A stretch of 64,000 bases of DNA from Pyrocephalus nanus (GCA_038380795.1 CM076267.1:20916001-20980000), one strand, 5' to 3'; positions 23,704 to 37,458 are shown, counted from the first letter of the stretch. Made by a program: numbers and translations. Notes: generated by a model not told the origin, from the letters alone.

Positions 23704-24759
23704 GGCCTGGATGCTGTGCAGACATCACAGCTGCTGTGACAGGCATTACACAGGGAGTAATGAATGTGGTGCAGCAGAAGCGGGCCTTGCCCAGATGGTG
23801 GCACAGAAAACTGAACTCCTCCCATGCAAACACTGACTGCACCTGGCATGCTCTGCCTTTCCCAAAAGGATCTCTACAGATTGTCAAGTCTTAGGTCATT
23901 TCAGTTTATGAGTTTAGGACCCGGATTCGTTGGCTCTTGTTTTCTCTGGGTCTTCCTGCTGTACCTGGTAACGTTTTTGCCTCACGAGTGTGAGGGCTGT
24001 ATATGAAATATATATACCATGGTTATGTTGCTGGGTTTAGGGTAGTGCCAAGCTGAATATGGTTTTATGATTTTGCCTAAAAGAAACTGTCTGTGCAATT
24101 TTATAACAGAAAACAAACAATCTACAGCTGGAAGGATGCACTCTATTTCTGCAACCGGTCGTGGAGGAAGGGTTGTACGAAGCTTCTTGTGTAAACCAGT
24201 AAAAATCTTTTGATGAATTTGAGTTGTATTGTAAAGAATTATCTTGCTAATCCACTCCACGTGAACCTGTCTCTGTGCATACTGAATGCTAATGCTGGAA
24301 CAGAGGGGCGTGGGGCTGAGTGGTACTATGGTGGTTTTTGGTTGGAAATTTTTGGGGCAGGAGATCCACTGATTCAGCCATGGGCAGCAGGAGTGTTCCA
24401 GTTTTATCAGTTACAAATGCAAATGCTGTAATACATCCTGGACTTTTTTTTTTTCCCTCTGTGCCTTCAAAATAGCAGTTGCCAGGACTGCTTCCCTGTT
24501 TTACTTTATTTCACATTTTCCAAGACTGTGGCAGAGTTGCTCTACCTTAGCAGCAGAAAAGCAGCAAATCTGGATGGATTTGTTAATAGATGATGTCTGA
24601 GTGTGGGGTTGTATCATTATGACTTTCTGAAAATTGAAATGGTGAACTAACTTTTGAAGGTTGGGTAGCCCATTTTAGCTGACAGCACATCGACCCAATA
24701 TGTCCTTGGAAAATGTTATTAATTTATTGGACTTTATTTGGGACTGGTTTGGTAGTGGT

Positions 24760-24760
<1 letters not shown>

Positions 24761-24804
<44 letters not shown>

Positions 24805-24828
24805 TTTGTTTTTTTTTTTTTTTTTTTT
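24761..24828. repeat. Long poly-T tract (~68 bp, two interrupting G)
   Basis: An almost pure T run of 68 bases with single G at 24804 and 24808. The G interruptions argue for an old slippage-expanded tract. Its true length in the genome is uncertain because such runs are often miscalled. Confidence 0.95.
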
Positions 24829-27241
24829 AGGCACAGAGAACCCTGCTAGGACAGGCTTTGATAGCTGTTTTAGGGTAACATTTTCTGTTTATGGCAATTT
24901 CTAACTACTTCAGCAAAAGCAACAGGGTTGGACCTTAATCAGAAAGCATCAGTAGCAGGTTTACTGCTGTGCTTCAAGCTGGCTTGGGAGTATGAGCCTA
25001 GGAAAACCCAAGCTGTCTGAGCCAACAGTATCATAGGCAGATAGTTGAGTGAAAAGGCACTGCTTCTTCCCCACTCCTCCTCTCTTCTTCTCAGTAGCTT
25101 TCCCTCCTCCAACTTTTTTCGACCCAGGATGATTTCCTGAGGTTAATGTTGTCTATCTAACAGCATGAGGCAGGCTTCCTTCCAAGCATATATTTGCTCC
25201 TCCACGTGACCCCAGCTCTATTTAAATGTCTCCATGGCATAGGTTGATTCTGATTGCCCCAGTTTGCCTCAGCTGTGTGAGGAAATGCTGTGCATGTTAG
25301 TTTTGAACTGACTTCTGATGGCTTCATTTGCTGGACCCCATATCCAACTTCAGAAGAGGCCATGAAGAGCGTTTCCCACCCTATCTTTACTCCTTTCCAT
25401 CTTTTTGCCACTTGCTACTGTGGCCATCACTTTCCCAGGCTGATCAGTCATAACCTGCCCAGCAGACCCATAGCTCTGTTGTCCCTTGCTGTCTGCTCTG
25501 AACCTTTCACTTGATGAAAAAATTGGACTAGTCTGCACTGCACTCAAGGTCTGAAAAAGTATGGATTTATTCAGCAGCATAACATTGTTTTCTTTTGCTC
25601 ACTGTCTTGTTCTTAATAACTGAATGGATTTTTGCTGGTAGCTGAGCCGATGTTTTCAAGGAAGTGTTGTAGCCCCAGTCCAGGAGGTACTGTGTACATT
25701 ATAGAAGTGATGACTGGGAGTACTCTCTTCCTCCTCTGAGGTGAGAGAATTGGGTCTTTTATACAGTGGGGATATAAGAGTAGTACCTGTTCTGAAGAGA
25801 GTTTGGACCTATTAATTTAAAAACAATCATTGGACATTCTGCCATATTTTTAAAGTGGCTTGATCATACTATTCCTATAAATAATATCAGGCAAATCTGC
25901 CATTGCTATGATATCTCACATGTCTCTTCATACAGATTTTTTAGAAAACTGCACTTTCAGTTTTATTGCAGTTGTCCAGGTTGTTAGAAATAGTCTAGCA
26001 GTGGCACTCAGTTACACTATATAGTTGAATAAAAAAATAAATTTTTGTATGTCCGCCCTTGTTTTGCTTCTCATTAGCTCTAGAGAATCACCCTCATTTG
26101 TGCAATCCTGGAAATTTATTCTTAACTGCATTTGCTGAAAATATTGGAAGCATTTTATGTTATGGAAACACATACTGTGTTGTAGACATGAACCTGAGAC
26201 TGTGTTTTCTATAGTCTTATATGAAGGGCTTAAACTCTAGGATGTTTATTTCCAAAAGTATATAAAAACTGCACCTTGGTGGATGAGGGCTAGAAAGAAG
26301 CTTCCAGTACTGGCAGACTGTGCCAAGGCTATCCTGTGTCATGTTGAGAGAACTTGATTTGAGAGATTGCTGACAACTCTTCCCCCAGAACACTCGGTAG
26401 CTGGGCACAAGGTTGTTCTGTGTTAGTGCTGTTCAGGGCAGGTAATACTGCAGTGCTAAGGAGCTGTAGCCATATGAATGGTCAGCGTGGTAGGACAACA
26501 AACACACAAGTACATGCAGAATTTGTTATTGAACAGTGGTATGATTAATAGGTATTTCTCTCTACCTTGCTCAAAAATACATATAAATCTTATATGTACA
26601 AATCCCTCTATTTAAAACATTTAAATGTGAAGCATATTACTACACTTCTGTTAACTGTGTATTTTTAAAGTATTGGTACCCTCTTGTTGGTAATTACTTC
26701 TCAAGCCTGGTTTAACTGGCAATAGAAATACTTTCTAAGTAGGGGAAGAAGGGTTTCAAGACATGGGAAAGTAATAGGGTAACATTTAGTAAGGATGGGT
26801 AGCATTTGTGAGAGACTAGTGAAAGCAAAAATTATGCAAGAGGAAAAAAAAGTTAAAATTAGCTAGAGGTGTGTGGTGAACCCTGGTGGTTTCTATGCAG
26901 CCAGGTTTGCAACAGCAAAGAAATGTGCATGTTTGCACCGTGTTTTCTATCAGACACTGTGTGTTTCTCTTTCTTCCTTTTAGTCCACCATGACTCTTGA
27001 ACCTGTTGTGTCTGCGAAATTTAGCAAGCAATGAGATGTGTCAAATATATCTGAGTTCTTATAAATTTAACAAAAATCAGCAGCTGGGTGAAAGAGAACA
27101 GCCTCATTAATGCTCCCTGCTGAGAAAAGGCAGCTACGTCTTGGCTCCCAGTCGCCTCTGCTGGGCATCAGCCAGCTGGTCAATGAGCACACACATCCTG
27201 CACCGGCCGGTCAGCCGGCACACATGTAGCTGTGAAAACAT

Positions 27242-27312
27242 CATGACCCATATGTCACTGTCTGGCTGAACAGTGTGCTTGGGGATAAGTGGGTTAAAAA
27301 ATATGGGTCATG
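27242..27312. repeat. Nested inverted repeat, hairpin potential
   Basis: A perfect 12-base inverted repeat, CATGACCCATAT (27242-27253) against ATATGGGTCATG (27301-27312), encloses a second perfect 6-base inverted repeat, CACTGT (27256-27261) against ACAGTG (27270-27275), with an 8-base loop. Together they can form an outer stem with an inner hairpin on one side. The block sits just downstream of a locally CpG-richer stretch (27180-27220). It could be a structured RNA, a paired protein-binding site, or the relic of a small palindromic element. Confidence 0.8.
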
Positions 27313-27726
27313 TCTATAGGAAACCAGGCATCACATTTCCAGTGCCACATGGAACAACATAGTGTTTTAGTAGTAACCAAAATGCGATGTTTTACCTTTT
27401 GTCAACTAATATGCACTTAGAAAGCTTTGAGATTTGTAACTTGAGAGCCTTATGGTCAAGTCCCACGCAATAGGACAGGCTCTAAAGTACCTCTTGAGGT
27501 CCTGCTCTGCTGTTAATGCAGAGAAGTAGTCACTGTGACATAGTGCAGTGATGTGAGCCAATTGATGCATGTGCATTTTGTTTTTCATAAAAGAAAATAG
27601 TATTTATCCAGACATGAAGTGATATAAAATGTTTCCAAGTTTTCTCCACTCCTTATGGAGTTGCTGCCAAAGGAAAGGTGGAGAAATGGAGAAAAAAATG
27701 CAGTAAATATCACCATTAGCGCTTCC

Positions 27727-27744
27727 TTTTTTTTTTTTTTTTTT
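27727..27744. repeat. Poly-T tract (T18)
   Basis: Eighteen consecutive T. Simple homopolymer with no associated retrocopy that I can identify. Confidence 0.9.
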
Positions 27745-30700
27745 GAGAGTGTATTTTCTTCAAAAGTTTTTAGTGCATTCATTAAGATCTGTTTTTTCTA
27801 CCTCTTAATGTATGCTATGATATTTTTATTTGAATGAAGGAGTAAAAATTTTGGGCAGCACATTTTTGAGGAAATATACTTTCCATTTTAGTTATGCTGA
27901 TATAACTTTTCTGTGTAGGCACTCTTAGTGGCATCAAAGCACTTTCTTATTCTTTATTTTAACAAGTAAACCTTTTTTATAGAAAAGTACATTAGTGATG
28001 ATAAGATAATTTTAATGATGAGAATGGGAGGGGAACCTCCTAATAAACCTATAAAGTCTTTAAAGGACTGGGAGGAAACCAGAATCCATGAGGACTTCCA
28101 AAGTGATGTCCTCCCTGTCACTGCGGTTCAAGGGGCTCATTAACCACTCCAGTACAACATGCATTTTCATTCTGTAATGTTCCTATGTTTGTGCTAAAAT
28201 ACCAGTTTCTAAATCAGCACAGTGCATGTTCCATTCCCTGTTGCGTGGGTTGAATCTGAGGTTCCTTGTCCTGTGTTTGACAGAGTTGTGCTGCAGAGAG
28301 GGAGTGAATGTGGTGGTCACTGCAGAGGCTGTGGGGACTCCTGCCCCCTGTGCCAGCCCCTGCTGTGGTGACAGTGCTTGTTAGTCTGCTCTCGACTGGG
28401 GCTTCAGAATGATCACATGGCTTATGGTGATCCTTCGTGCTGTGGTCATACAAGTGGTGCTGCTCTCTGAGAAATTGTCATTTGATGTCAGCTTTGCTCA
28501 GCAGTGTTAGGAGATTAGTACCAAGCCCTTGGGAATCTCTGTGTAAATACATGGGAAATCATTTGCTCAAATACCTTTAAAACATAGTGTGATTATGAAC
28601 AAGAGATTACTCTGGTTTGCATATTTATTCATGATAGTTCCACTAAAATATACGTATGAAATATAAATGCAGTTGATTTAATGATAATTTGTCTTATGTT
28701 GGAAGTTGAAAGGCATGATTTATTTTAATCACATATGTATGTGTGATCAGGACTAAATATACTGATGATTAATGTATCCGGGGTGAGAACTGCTTTGCTG
28801 TTATGAATGTGACATACAAGGATGTATTTCAAGCTACAAAGGATTGTAAAATTAAAAAATATCAAATTCTGGAGAACATTGGCACCAGTAGGATGTAGTG
28901 GTTAATGATGAGAGTCAAGTAGTTTTCAGTGGAAAGGCTGTATCTTGGACACATAGCACTTCTGTAAATATGACTGTATCTTTCACAGTTGAGCTTGGCA
29001 AGTATTTAGAAAACATCGTATGATGGAAATCAAAAGTCTGTCTTTAAAAGTGCTGGAGTTGCCTATATTTGGCCAATACTTTATTGGTCAAAACAGCGTG
29101 TAGCAAGGCAAAGAATCTATTAGCAGAATCTTGACGTTGTAATTTTCAAGTTCCTTTAGCAAAGAGATGGAATCAATAAAAATTGATGGATTGTGGTAGA
29201 GTAAAAGTGAACAGAAAAGACCCTCCTATTATTTAGTGATGGACTACTCTATACATCCACTGTGAGCGAGTGTCTGGTCTTTTCCTCAGATAGATGAAAA
29301 AACCCCACATTACATGTAGTGTGTTTTCATCTCTGCACTTCAGGAAGTTTTGGAGATTCACTGGATAGTACTGTGTTCTGTGATAGTGATAAGTAAAGAT
29401 GCTGAAGCAATGCAGATGGGTTTGGGGGAGGTGAGTGTTAAGAAGAAATCATAGGCTTGAATTTAAGATAATGAGGTGCTTTTTTTCAATGGAAAAGATG
29501 TCTTCATGTTCATCATCAAGCTCACATTTGGCTAAGAGTGTTGTATGGTCAAATACCTACTTTTAAAATATTTTTTATGTTTTACACTGTTTTTGATTGT
29601 CACCATAAATTTCATTAACTTATGTGATATTGTGCTACTTAGAAGACTTTAAAATTCTTAAAACATAAAATTATAGTAATGAGTGGAGATAAGAGTATCA
29701 AAAAAGGTATTCTGGATAGAAGCTGATCTAGGCTGACAGAAGTCATGCTGTGTAATTATCCTGATTTGAAACAGTAACAGAAGAACAACTAGGCAAAGGG
29801 CTTTACTGGACAGGTGTGTGGAAAGTTTTGGTTTTTTTTTTTTGGATGTTAGGCCAGCAGAAACAAGTATACCTGAAAGCAACAGAAAATCCATATGAGA
29901 CTGGCAAATATGTTTGAAGTTTGTGGTGAAATACTGAAAAAAGGACTGTCCTCTGCAGTGATGCTCCCTGACTCCTGTATTGATTTTCAAGTTTGTTTTT
30001 CATGAAGTACTGTATTTCTCTGTGCATAGTGGGGAATGGAGTAGAAATGTAATGGTATTAAAGTCTCTAACAGTTGAGCAGAGCCTAATAAAATTAACCA
30101 CAAACTCAAATCTGCTTTATCTTTGAAGAATTGTTTTTAAATAGTAAAGAACAAATACTTTCAATGAGAAATTTGAAACTGGTACCCTAATCACTGTCAA
30201 GTGAAGCTGTTAGAAAAACTGTGGTCCTCACTTTGTTTTCCTAATAGAAACATCTGGAAAAAGTGCTATTAGAAACGGCTGGAAGAAATGTGTTATCAAC
30301 CCCTGCTACTTCACTGCCGTAAAACTAATAGGGAAGAGCAAAGCAGATACAAATTTCTAGGTTTTCCTCCCTGGAAAGACAGAGGTCAGTAAATTGATGC
30401 TTTGTAAGGTGATGCCTCGTGTTACTCTTTAGCAACTTCTTTGCTTAAGTGAGTTCTTCAGTTTTTCTCTGGCACAAATTTGCAAATAAGTTTTTCTTAA
30501 AATGTTAATATATTTGACAACACTGATAAGATAGAGGGACTTTATATGGCCTGAGACAGTGTTTACCCTGTGTATTTGAAAGGTCAGTGCTTTTCTGAAC
30601 CTCAGAGAGATTCAGTTTAGCACGAACAACAGGGGAAGAGAAAAACACAGAAGAGATACAGAGAAAAAGAGGTAAATAGCAGGAAGTTAAAAACAAACAA

Positions 30701-33017
30701 ATCAAACCCACCAAGCCTCTCAAACCCAACACTCTAATCCAAACAATCCATCTATGAAGGAAAGGAAAAAAACCCCAAACCACCCTATGTTTTAAACCTG
30801 TGTTTCCTCTATTTTAAAGGTATTTTACAAATTAAGTTTTAGATTTTTTTTTTTCTTTTAACCTTTCTTGACTTGGAAGAAATAAATCTTTGTTGGATAC
30901 CACAGTTTGAAGGGTCATATTATAAATTACATCATCAGTATTTTATCTTCTAAGATAATATAATTTTAGATGAACCTAAGGAACGACAGTCAATGGTTTA
31001 ATTGGCGTTGTGTGCAAGGTAGAATATACAAACTAAAGGTTGCCATGAGGTCTGCAGCTATAATTACCATTGACCAAAGCAGACTTTTCATTTAATCAGC
31101 CCCAAGAGAAATAGTGTTGCAAGGGTAAAGGTTACCATTTTTCAAGAAAGATGTCAATAAGGAATGAAGACTGCTTACAATTTTACAGGCTGTCTTGTCT
31201 CAACTGTGCTTGAAATCTGAGAGAGCTGGACCCTTTAAGGATGAAAAGGAACTGTATTCAACTCATTCCTACTAAGAAAACCACCACCACCCTCAACCCC
31301 CCAAAACCACAGAGAATTTTAAAGGTGGGAAGAGAGGACATTCAAGTGGCTTTTAAATACCTTTAATGCTTCATCACGTTCTAGTGATTTTTTTTTTTTT
31401 TTAATGTAAAGAACTGATGGTGGAAAATGCTGGAAGTACAGTGGTATCCCTTGATATAGAGACAGCTGAGATTATTTGGGATGCTAAATTTACAGCTGTA
31501 TAAATTTGGGAAGAGAGAGTTTATGGCAATTTTATGTCCTTAACAAAGGCTTCTTAGCTCCAAAATATGCTTCCCTCCTTTCGTGGTTAGTTCACATTTA
31601 TTTATGATGAGAAAATTCTGAGAAGTTGTTTACTAGATACTTTCTAGTGTTGAGGTAAAGGTTGATTGTTAACTTGAGGCTCAGATACAAAAGCTTGAGA
31701 AAATACATACTGTGACCAAAGTCCTGTGCAGCCTGAGCATAGAAATACAGATAAAATCATGTACACAAAGAGTGTTACTTCTAGCTGTGAATACAGGGCA
31801 TTAGGGAGCAAAAATGTTGGAGAGTCTTCCACCGCTATTTAAAACTTTACCCATAGGCCCTGTGCAAATGGGATGTCTGACAACTTGCATTAATGAACTG
31901 AAAACCTTTTAAGTGGCTCTAAGATAATTTTGTGTCATGGCTTGATTCACATAAAATGGATGAATCTAAATATTGTCTAAAATGAGACTTCATCTTCTTT
32001 CTCTGGAGTTTTTGTTTGTTAGTTTTCATACCTTGGGATGAGCGTGATAGTTATGTGAAAGTAGAAAACAGGAAGGAGGAAGCACATTTAACACCATATG
32101 CAGAAAACCCTTCCTACTCCTTCCAGGGAAGGTGCAGTTGGGATGCTGGAGCAGCTGAGTAATTTCTAGGCTCTGGTGTCCCTTACAGTATTTGGGTGCT
32201 TGTCCCCCAGCAGGTAGGGGTCGTGCCATGACACCATGTGAAAAGCACAAGGGTCACTGCTGCAACACCGAGCCTCTCTTCATTTGCCACTGATCAGGAA
32301 ATCTACCTCTGCCCTTTAGTTGTTGCTGTCGCCCTTCGTTTCATGTCTCCTTCTTCAATCTGTGTGTGGTTTTGTCCACTTTCTAAAGCAGGATAATCCA
32401 ACACCTAGGTAGTGCAGACAGGAGTTAGCTCTACTGTGACTTATTCGTGAGGCAATTAGCACAGTGAGGCCTCAGATTAGTGTAACAGCTGCTATCTTGG
32501 TGAAGACCAGACACTTCCCTGTGGATCTCCAGAGTTAAAAGCATAGCCCTGTGTGGATCTCAAATTAAGTGCAGTAGCTGTCAGGCTTGAATTCTTGTCA
32601 CAAGGAGGGGCAGCACAGCTGAGTGATGGGCTGCATTCCTGCAGCAAATACAATAGTAGTGGCACTAAGGAGCTGCTATAAGGGGCCAGTGAAGGAAAGC
32701 ACAAGTACTGCAAATTTATTTGTCTACAATGTGGGAAAAGTGTGGTTCCTTGCATTTTAATCCCTGAAAACGTATATCTAGGCCATACCCAACCTCCCTG
32801 TATCTAATTTGTTTAGGATCTCAGTGATTCACAAGTCACTTTCCTTTACACCATCTGATTTTCAAATCAACTGCAAGATTCAGGATGTGATAGGGAAGAT
32901 CTTAAATGTTCACAATGAGCTCAGCTTTCCAACTTTCAACAAGCTAGAAATACATATATAAGACAAAACATGGAAGTCCTACAAATTATCAGTGAATGCC
33001 TGTGTTCTTTTTTACAG

Positions 33018-33184
33018 GAAGTATGCTTTGGCTTACACATCCCTCTCAGTACAGAGTTCCCCAGCAGTCTTGCTGGACAGTTTGAAAGTGATTACCTTGG
33101 TAACGCCACTTCCCACGGCCAAAAAAGCTTCAGGCAGCTTGTCTTAGTATTGCCTTTGTGCTCAGTGCTCTTAACAATTTCAGT
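33018..33184 (+). other. Candidate coding exon, first of a phase-compatible pair
   Basis: A TTCTTTTTTACAG acceptor precedes 167 bases with 55 open codons, ending at a full-consensus donor GTAAGT (33185-33190). The frame starts on a codon boundary and leaves two bases over. The peptide starts EVCFGLHIPL, has one potential N-glycosylation site (NAT) and ends in a short hydrophobic stretch (VLVLPLCSVLLTIS). The next candidate exon, at 33572, needs exactly two carried-over bases. I do not recognise the protein, and a noncoding exon or chance are both possible. Confidence 0.22.
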
Positions 33185-33571
33185 GTAAGTCCCTAATTAT
33201 CCTGCTTCACAACAACTTTCCTTCTCTCCTGCTGGAGCACTTGAAAGGGTGCAGCAAAATAGAATAAAGCAAGGATTTACATCTCTGAAACTTGTTCAAA
33301 ATCAAGTCCTGATAACAAATCAAAATGCATTACAGAAGAAAAAAAATTGGGTTATCAGTTTCCTGCTGCTACATCCTCCTGTTTTACGCTAGTATACACA
33401 GACACACACACTCGCTCTCTTCCTTTAAATCTCAGATAGGAATACAAATATGGTGCCAATTAAGAGTATAATGCTAGAACTACTAGACCCAAAAAGGGTG
33501 TGGCTAAGTGGGAGTAAGACAGTGATCACCTGCTTTTACTTTCTGAGTTCCTCTTGTGGTCTGGTTTTCAG

Positions 33572-33638
33572 ATGTAGAGCTTCCAAAATTGTACAGAGAT
33601 CAAAGAAACAGTATCTACTTGATTCTTCTGAAAATCAG
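33572..33638 (+). other. Candidate coding exon, second of a phase-compatible pair
   Basis: After a TGGTTTTCAG acceptor, one base plus 22 open codons run to a CAG|GTACTA donor. The peptide is basic and polar (CRASKIVQRSKKQYLLDSSE). The single leading base fits the two bases left by the candidate exon 387 bases upstream, so splicing them would keep one open frame. A hydrophobic stretch followed by a basic segment would resemble a membrane span and its cytoplasmic flank, but that is inference. Not recognised. Confidence 0.22.
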
Positions 33639-36600
33639 GTACTAGTTATTCTGCTGCATTCTGTTCCAAATACTGCTGTCCTGCCTATCTTATGCCAATG
33701 GCAAATGGTTGTTTGTCCCAGGGTTGTAAAACTTCAGTAGAAAAGCTGCAAAGCTGAGGAGATTGCAGTTTGTGATCTGTACCTCAGGGGCAGCAGCAGG
33801 ATGCTCCTAACCCTGTGCTAACTTGCCCTGCTTCAAGGATTGACATGGGACACTTTCTTAAGTTAAATTTGAGACTTTTGTAGTTGCTTTGCAGTTGAAT
33901 TCAAGGACTTGCTTTATTAATAAAAACAAACCCTACACTGAAGTAGCTCTTACAACTGAGGAAAATGCTTCTGTGCATCATAGGCCTTGATATCACCTCA
34001 CATTTAACTGGTTATAGTAGAACAAAGATCAGTGTTTCAGGATCTGTTGTAGTTATTCCTTGTGGACAGAAAGCGGGGAACCTTTTGTTAGCCTGGGATG
34101 GTACTATTTACATAGGTAATGTCTAGTGCTATGGCCAAAAAAAATTAATATTTTTTAGGAAAAGTCTTGCTTGTCTTTACATTATTAAGAAGGCATATAC
34201 CTCTGTTAGAGAAACAAAGTTATTGCTAAATGCTTCTTTTGTTGTTGATGGAAATTCCGTGTTCAACTGTGATGTGTCAAGTAAAAAAATCTGCCATTCC
34301 ACAATAGCTGTCTACAATATATCCTGATGACAGTGAAGCCAAAGTAATCTGCTGCATGCAGGTCAATATTTGCAATTGTTTAGAGAGTTTCCTTGATGGA
34401 CATTTATATAAATAGTGGTTCATTGTCCCTTAAGTGGATGTCACCTCCTGAGAGACATAATCTCCCAGGGGGAAAAAACAATCATGGCAAACCTATAATC
34501 AGTCCATAGACTGAGAGACATTAATTTTCTTTTTGTTTCACTGTGAATACCTATTTCGTGTGCCTGACACCGATTTCTGTTTTTTATTTACATTCTGTAA
34601 TGTACGATTGCCATTTGTGCTGGTTTTTAGTGGAGTTTGGGATGGTTGAATTTCACACATCAATCCTTCATACAAAGCAGAAAGAGACAGAGACATGTAT
34701 ATGTATTTTTTTTTTTGTCCACAATTGTTATTGGAAATTAATAATTTCCCTGTGAAATACAGTCAAGTTTTGAAATCAGAACTATATAGTTAAAATGCTA
34801 AGATACTAAACATTTCTGTGAAATTCAAGAGTTTGTATGGACTTGTGAACTACAATTGTGAATTAGTCCTATTTAGATATGGTATGAAAGAGCTGCCAGT
34901 ATGTCCAGCTTATCCTTAGCAGCTTCCCTGTCTTCTCAGGTCTTCTGCCAAACCCTTCTATAGTGCTAACAAGAGCCATCTGTGCTCTTTCTCTTCTCTA
35001 ACCCAGGCATCTGTAAATCACCAGGCTGTTCAGCGTCGAAACCACATTACATAGCACAGCAATAGGTGATACATTTCTGTATGTGAGCATTTATTTAAGA
35101 AAGAACAAGGTTTGGTTAACAGTGTCTTACTGTGCACTTCAGGAAATTTATCTTTACTCTGCTTTGCTAGATTACTGATAGGTTTAACCCTGTGCTTGTC
35201 AACTACTGTACTTCATGTAAAATAAGTAGTAGCTTCACATTCTCTAAATGTTCCTTTGAAAACTTATCCAAATAAGTGTCTTTGCTCCTAAATACCTTTG
35301 TGAGACAAAAAAATGTTGCTTCTGGCTCTTCTAGTTTTCCATTTTTAAAATTAGTTGTGTTGGGAAACTTCTCAAAAAACTTCCATTTACATAAGTGGAT
35401 TTTATTTATAGAAGAGTGGAGTTGGTCTCCTACAGGAAGGATGAATTTTTCTGTCAGAAACAAATAAATAAGCAAATTAAAACAAGGAAAAGGTCTATTT
35501 TGACTGTCCTTACTAATTAAAGAATGACAAGGCAAAAGATGGACAGGGGAAGGGAGATCAGAGTTTTTGATTTTCTGTTTGGCTTCAGTTTCTATTTTTC
35601 TGGCGCAACGTTAGGAAATCCTCTTCCTGTGCCCCTAGTGTCACGAAAGAGCAAGGGGAGAAATCTCGGGGTCACAGATGTCTGTGGAAATGGTATCAAC
35701 TTCTACCGGCAATGAACAAGTGATTTACAATGCTCAAGAGAGAGACTGACCTGTTAGCCCAAAAAAACACTGAGAGGGAAGAATTATTATGGCCGTTTGA
35801 AAAAATTGTCCTGAAACCATCCTTTTTCTTTTGTGATGTGACTGGTTCAAGCTTTAGGAGAATGAACTGTCTCCTGACTAGCTTGCCTGTCAGTCTGTAA
35901 TGCTGGTAACATCCAGCCCTAAGGCAGCCCATCCTCAGCCTCCTGTACTTGCCGTGCTGGGCTGCAGGCTTTCCTTGGAGGCTCCGTAAGTGGGCAAGGC
36001 TCTCAGGAAGCAGGACGTGGTTGTTATTTGTGTCTGCTTGACTTGCTGTATAACACGTTATGGATTTGCAGGTCACTTCTTTCACTCTAGCTAGTCCTTC
36101 TCCCTCAACCTCCAGAACTTTAAGGTGCCTGAGGATTTCACAAATGCATTGTGTGAGGGAAGAATACTCTCCTGTTGGTAGGAAATTTAGGTCAAAGTTG
36201 GGTGTGCCCTGTGCCAGAGAGGCACAGTTTGTGTGCCTTATGATACTTGAGTTTCTTTTGCAATTTTACTTACATTTAGTAACTGAGCAGTCTTTTAAAA
36301 AATAAATAGAGTTAGCAGTGGTTTCTTTTTGTATACATGTCTCTCTGTGTGTGATTTGTTTTGTTTAAAGCTACTCAGGAAATAATTATTAAACAAAATT
36401 TAAAACAAAGTAAAACATGTTTATGGCTTGATTATATACAGAAGCACAGCAGAAAGTGTCAGAATAAATAGACAAAAATGAGACTGGATTGATAAATAGC
36501 AGTAGGGTATTTATCGAGGGTAGATTGAAAGAAAGGTAGAAAGAAAGATAGTATACAATTAAGTACTGTGTTGTGCACATAGGACTAGGATATTCTGTGA

Positions 36601-37458
36601 TGCTCCCATGATATTTGTGCTTGGCCATGTGAGTCTGTCAGTATCTTAGTCTTTGGAGCCCCCTTACCAGTGGAGGATGTGCTGTCCTGCATGACAGCTG
36701 AGAGATGGGAGAATGTAGTTTATTCAGGGTTACTCAGGAAGTCCAGCTGTTTATCATTCTTGTGACAAAAGCATAGGAATTAATGTCCTGTTGCAGTGCT
36801 GGTGGACTTCTCTATACACCAACTCTTAGGTAATTGATATATAGCAAAAAGTTCTGCAGGTTTCCAGATTTTTGGAGAATTAAATGGCAGATTTAGAGTA
36901 AGTCCTACCAAGGTTGCTTGTCCAGTTCAGAGTAGCAGGTAGGGCTAGAGGAGGAATTATTTTTGTAACAGACAGCCACAGAACTCTCTGGAGTCAACTT
37001 AATAGCTTCAATCCCTGAATGTTCATTTCCTGAATCTATTCCGGGCTCATCTGCAAGAAATCTTGTTGCCACTGCAGCGCCGAGGAGTCCTGATCAATGC
37101 TGCGGTTATTATCATCACTTTTCATGCATATACAAAGAGTCCATGGGCCTCATTTCAGAAACACCTCTTTTACAGCAGGTAAAATGTTACCATTTTTAGA
37201 ACGGTTACAGCTGGAAAAAAAGTAATAATAAAATGTTTATGAACTACATCAGTAACTTATTTTTTCTCTTGCTGTTACTGTTTTGTTGAATTCCCTATTA
37301 ACACCAAGAAATTCACATTGTAACATGTTGGTGCATGACTCCTCCTAAGATATTTTATCTATCAGGTCGTGGCCCTAGACGAGGCAGAAATGTGTCTCAT
37401 AAGTGGCTTTTACCAATAAATTAACTCAAAGGTAGTACTCCTGTGCTTCACCAGTGTG

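Noticed and set aside
26975..27030. CTTTCTTCCTTTTAG acceptor followed by a 16-codon frame ending in TGA
   Set aside because: Too short, with no poly(A) signal nearby.
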